Source of the DNA: an uncultured Actinomycetes bacterium
GTDB taxonomy: Bacteria > Actinomycetota > Actinomycetes > S36-B12 > UBA5976
NCBI GenBank assembly: GCA_937896305.1
Contig: CALBND010000143.1
Span: 1 to 15,155, forward strand
Length of the DNA stretch: 15,155 nt
Direction of reading: 5' to 3'
The notes below the pieces were generated by a model that was given only the letters and a program-made list of their open reading frames with translations, did not search any database and had not been told where the DNA came from. Positions 13,094 through 15,155 of this stretch are shown here, piece by piece (the first letter of the stretch is position 1; every line of letters starts with the position of its first letter). The position numbers and the translations under genes were made by a program.

Positions 13094-13119
13094 TTTTTGA
13101 AATAACAGTTTTTCAAAAA
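13094..13119 (+). repeat. AT-rich inverted repeat between tRNA-Arg and orn
   Basis: Perfect 9-base arms TTTTTGAAA (13094-13102) and TTTCAAAAA (13111-13119) around an 8-base loop, starting two bases after the tRNA discriminator. It could be a tRNA 3' processing or weak termination structure, or a leader hairpin of orn. Only two of the nine base pairs... at most one G-C pair is present, so stability is low and the role is uncertain. Confidence 0.35.
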
Positions 13120-13139
13120 TAGTTGAAAGTAGAAAATAA

Positions 13140-13751
13140 ATGGCTAGTCAAAATGATCTAATCGTTTGGGTTGATTGCGAAATGACAGGTTTATCTTTAG
13201 AGAAAGATGCCCTTATTGAAATTGCCGTTGTGGTCACAGATAGTCATTTAAATGAAATGGATCCTGGAATTGACATTGTTATTAAATGCGAAGATCAGAA
13301 GCTAGATGAAATGATTGATGTTGTTAAAGAAATGCATACTGCTTCAGGATTATTACGCGAAGTGCCACATGGAGTTTCAATGGCAGAAGCAAATAAAGAA
13401 GTTATGCAGTATGTAAAACAACATGTGCCAGATGCCAGAAAAGCACCTTTAGCTGGCTCAAGTGTTTATGTTGATCGTGGATTTTTAGCAAGAGATTTAC
13501 CTGAGTTTGATCAGCATTTACATTATCGAGTTATTGATGTTTCCTCAATTAAAGAACTTGCTAGACGTTGGTATCCAAAAGTTTATTTCTCATCACCAGA
13601 AAAAACTGGTAATCATCGAGCATTAGCAGATATTAGAGAAAGTATTGCTGAACTTCGTTACTATCGTGAAGCAATAATGGTTGCCCAACCTGGTCCAGGC
13701 TCAGATATAGCCAAAGAATTAGCCAGCAAATTTGTTGTGGAGCATGAGTAA
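13140..13751 (+). CDS. orn: Oligoribonuclease (DEDDh 3'-5' exoribonuclease)
   Basis: Degrades RNA dinucleotides and other very short oligoribonucleotides to mononucleotides in the cytoplasm, including pGpG or pApA from cyclic dinucleotide turnover. All five DEDDh residues are present: D12 and E14 (WVDCEMTGL), D112 (VYVDRGFLARDLPEF), H159 and D164 (GNHRALADIRES). The 203-residue length and blocks such as HYRVIDVSSIKELARRWYP are standard. The ATG at 13140 directly precedes the conserved N-terminus, but the ribosome site is weak (GAAAG). Orn followed by tRNA-His is a common actinobacterial arrangement. The residue before SSV in the third motif is Ser where many homologues have Asn, a mild variation outside the metal ligands. 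Confidence 0.96.
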   Translation: MASQNDLIVWVDCEMTGLSLEKDALIEIAVVVTDSHLNEMDPGIDIVIKCEDQKLDEMIDVVKEMHTASGLLREVPHGVSMAEANKEVMQYVKQHVPDARKAPLAGSSVYVDRGFLARDLPEFDQHLHYRVIDVSSIKELARRWYPKVYFSSPEKTGNHRALADIRESIAELRYYREAIMVAQPGPGSDIAKELASKFVVEHE

Positions 13752-13806
13752 AAGTTCAAAGTTGAGCAATGGATAGAATGAGAAAGCGCAAAAAGATTTA
13801 AAACTT

Positions 13807-13883
13807 GGTGGGTATAGCTCAGCTGGTAGAGCACCTGGTTGTGGTCCAGGAAGTCGCGGGTTCGAGCCCCGTTACTCACCCCA
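13807..13883 (+). tRNA. tRNA-His(GTG), CCA encoded
   Basis: The acceptor GTGGGTA (13808-13814) pairs with TACTCAC (13873-13879); the extra G at 13807 faces C73 at 13880, the G-1:C73 identity pair unique to tRNA-His. The anticodon stem CCTGG/CCAGG encloses TTGTGGT, anticodon GTG at 13841-13843. The genomic CCA is at 13881-13883. It lies 55 bp after orn and 22 bp before the MarC gene, on the same strand as both. Confidence 0.96.
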
Positions 13884-13905
13884 GTAATTATAAATAGAGG
13901 AATTA

Positions 13906-14523
13906 ATGAACACACTTGAATTAGCAACACTCTTCACTTCTGTGGTTGTCACTTTTTTTGTCATCATGGATCCTTTGGGAACAGTTCCAATTTTTATTGG
14001 TTTAACAGGTAATGAAACTGAAAAGAAACAAAAAAGATTAGCTCTACAAGCTGTTTCGATATCGTTTTTAGTAATTATTATTTTTGCACTATTTGGTAAC
14101 CAAATTTTAGGGTTTCTAGATATTTCCCTTCCCTCTTTGCAAGCATCTGGTGGATTACTACTTCTTTTAGTGGCACTTGAATTATTGACCGGCAAAGATG
14201 CAGAACCATCTAAAACTAGCGATGTGAGTGTGGCACTAGTTCCACTTGGAACACCACTTCTTGCAGGCCCAGGTGCAATTGCTGCCACAATCATTTTTGT
14301 TAGACAATCTGAAAATTCATACGATTTTACTGCAATTGTGCTAGGACTTATTTTTGTACATTTAGTCCTATATGCATTTATGAGATTTTCTGTTCCGTTA
14401 ATGAAATTTATCGGCACAGGTGGGATTACAGTTGCAACAAAATTGGCTGGATTACTTTTAGCCGCTATTGCTGTACAAATGATGGTGGGAGCCATAGCAG
14501 AGTTTGTAAAAATTTATTCTTAG
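13906..14523 (+). CDS. MarC/UPF0056 family integral membrane protein
   Basis: A 205-residue inner-membrane protein with six predicted spans (about 7-30, 46-71, 79-96, 114-134, 142-163, 178-203). The family signatures are VIMDPLGTVPIFIGLT near the first span and LVPLGTPLLAGPGAIAATI near the fourth. The original suggestion that MarC confers multiple antibiotic resistance was not upheld, and the substrate is unknown. AGAGGA lies about 6 bases upstream of ATG 13906, a good ribosome site. It lies between tRNA-His and tRNA-Lys on the same strand. An antisense frame (14495-13872) is open across it because of codon composition and is not a gene. Confidence 0.92.
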   Translation: MNTLELATLFTSVVVTFFVIMDPLGTVPIFIGLTGNETEKKQKRLALQAVSISFLVIIIFALFGNQILGFLDISLPSLQASGGLLLLLVALELLTGKDAEPSKTSDVSVALVPLGTPLLAGPGAIAATIIFVRQSENSYDFTAIVLGLIFVHLVLYAFMRFSVPLMKFIGTGGITVATKLAGLLLAAIAVQMMVGAIAEFVKIYS

Positions 14524-14541
14524 GTATGATTTTTCCATCAC

Positions 14542-14615
14542 GCACCGCTAGCTCAGTTGGTTAGAGCAGCTGACTCTTAATCAGCGGGTCCGGGGTTCGA
14601 TTCCCTGGCGGTGCA
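14542..14615 (+). tRNA. tRNA-Lys(CTT)
   Basis: The acceptor GCACCGC (14542-14548) pairs with GCGGTGC (14608-14614), discriminator A. The anticodon stem GCTGA/TCAGC encloses CTCTTAA with anticodon CTT at 14576-14578. The T-loop is TTCGATT. CCA is not encoded. It lies 18 bp after the MarC gene. Confidence 0.96.
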
Positions 14616-14638
14616 CTTTAATAATTTTAATTAAAGTG
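14614..14638. terminator. Possible bidirectional terminator between tRNA-Lys and the GNAT gene
   Basis: Perfect 9-base arms CACTTTAAT (14614-14622) and ATTAAAGTG (14630-14638) around AATTTTA. The left arm begins in the last two bases of tRNA-Lys and the right arm covers the stop codon and final codons of the convergent GNAT gene. It is AT-rich without a separate U-run, so termination is only a possibility; symmetric placement at a convergent junction is the main argument. Confidence 0.35.
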
Positions 14639-15074
14639 GATATCTATATTGAACAAATTCGGAAACTGGGACATATGAATCGTATAGTTTACGCGCTGTT
14701 GCATTAAATTCTTGTGTCGTCCAATACACCCGCTTTGCTTTACGAGATTTTGCTAATTCAATAACATGATCCATTAATGCTCTGCCCAAACCGTTGTTTC
14801 TTACATTTGTATCAACAAAAAGATCTTCCAAATAACAATAATCGTGTTCAGCCCACGTTGACGGTCTAAACAGACAGTGCGCCAAACCTGCTAACTTATT
14901 GTCCACCTCAACAACAAATCCATACATTTTATTCTCATTGCTAATAAGCCTTACCCAAGTAAGCTCTGTTTGCTCATTTGAAATTGAAGATTTGTAGAAC
15001 TCCAAATAACCTGCCCATAGTTCTAACCATCTTGATTTATCTTCGACGCGAAGTTCTCTAACAATTGGTTTCAT
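14631..15074 (-). CDS. GNAT-family N-acetyltransferase
   Basis: Transfers an acetyl group from acetyl-CoA to an amine; the substrate cannot be told. With ATG 15074 the product is 147 residues, one GNAT domain. Motif A is YLEDLFVDTNVRNNGLGRAL, with the pyrophosphate-binding R-N-N-G-L-G at about 92-97, preceded by the strand AGLAHCLFRPS and followed by KRVYWTTQEFNATARKLYDSY, the motif B region with its usual Asn and Tyr. An in-frame TTG at 15080 would add two residues; ATG 15074 is preferred because TATATT sits exactly 6 bases upstream, consistent with leaderless transcription, and neither start has a Shine-Dalgarno. It converges on tRNA-Lys. Confidence 0.9.
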   Translation of the reverse strand: MKPIVRELRVEDKSRWLELWAGYLEFYKSSISNEQTELTWVRLISNENKMYGFVVEVDNKLAGLAHCLFRPSTWAEHDYCYLEDLFVDTNVRNNGLGRALMDHVIELAKSRKAKRVYWTTQEFNATARKLYDSYVPVSEFVQYRYPL

Positions 15075-15080
15075 GGTCAA

Positions 15081-15086
15081 AATATA
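15081..15086 (-). promoter_or_regulatory. Putative leaderless -10 element for the GNAT gene
   Basis: TATATT on the minus strand, followed by six bases and ATG 15074. The match to TATAAT is five of six. No Shine-Dalgarno precedes the gene. The rest of the window up to 15155 is non-coding as far as can be seen. Confidence 0.4.
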
Positions 15087-15155
15087 CCCTCATATTTACA
15101 AGTATAGGAACTTATCCACTCTGTGCCTTGATATAGAAATTACCTTAACAGAAAA

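Noticed and set aside
13872..14495. Long open frame antisense to the MarC gene
   Set aside because: It mirrors the hydrophobic coding sequence, has no family resemblance and its only support is absence of stops. The sense frame has clear MarC motifs and a good ribosome site.
13020..14615. tRNA-rich region as an integration site or genomic island
   Set aside because: No integrase, no repeated tRNA 3' end and no change in composition; the genes between the tRNAs are conserved housekeeping genes.

Overview
The window is an AT-rich (GC roughly in the high 30s per cent, judged by eye) stretch of chromosomal backbone from an actinobacterium. The taxonomic signals are tandem clpP1-clpP2, a mycothiol-dependent nitroreductase-type DsbA protein next to rpiB, a group II truncated haemoglobin, a tail-less SSB paralog beside ettA, and an actinobacterial DUF5130 protein. 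From memory, order and strand match Mycobacterium tuberculosis Rv2457c (clpX), Rv2460c/2461c (clpP2/clpP1), Rv2462c (tig), Rv2465c (rpiB), Rv2466c, Rv2467 (pepN), Rv2468c, Rv2470 (glbO), Rv2477c (ettA), Rv2478c (ssb paralog) and Rv2511 (orn), with intervening genes missing. Low GC plus compaction suggests a streamlined freshwater lineage such as Nanopelagicales (acI); that is inference and no species is claimed.

Layout. 1-3974, minus strand: protein quality control, with clpX (cut by the left edge), clpP2, clpP1 and tig. Palindromes resembling the ClgR operator lie upstream of clpX and of clpP1. 4010-4248: tRNA-Pro(TGG) on minus and tRNA-Gly(TCC) on plus, head to head. 4258-5336, minus: rpiB and a DsbA-family protein with a CPWA active site. 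5454-8012, plus: pepN, overlapping tail to tail with a DUF5130 gene, which is itself overlapped at its start by a small membrane-protein gene (both minus). 8806-10131, plus: an MscS-type channel and the globin. 10124-12897, minus: ssb paralog, ettA and an unrecognised conserved-looking protein. 13020-14615, plus: tRNA-Arg(TCT), orn, tRNA-His(GTG), a MarC-family membrane protein and tRNA-Lys(CTT). 14631-15074, minus: a GNAT acetyltransferase.

How the genes work together: trigger factor, ClpP1P2 and ClpX form the folding and degradation axis, and PepN can finish peptides released by Clp. EttA, five tRNAs and Orn serve translation and RNA turnover. The DsbA-like protein and globin are redox or oxygen related.

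No mobile element, CRISPR array, phage gene or evident novel system was found, and no gap between genes exceeds about 140 bp. The points most worth a second look are regulatory: the paired ClgR-like operators, an apparent AUU start codon on tig, leaderless-type promoters including a 12-base element shared by mscS and ettA, and the single-cysteine active site of the DsbA-like protein.
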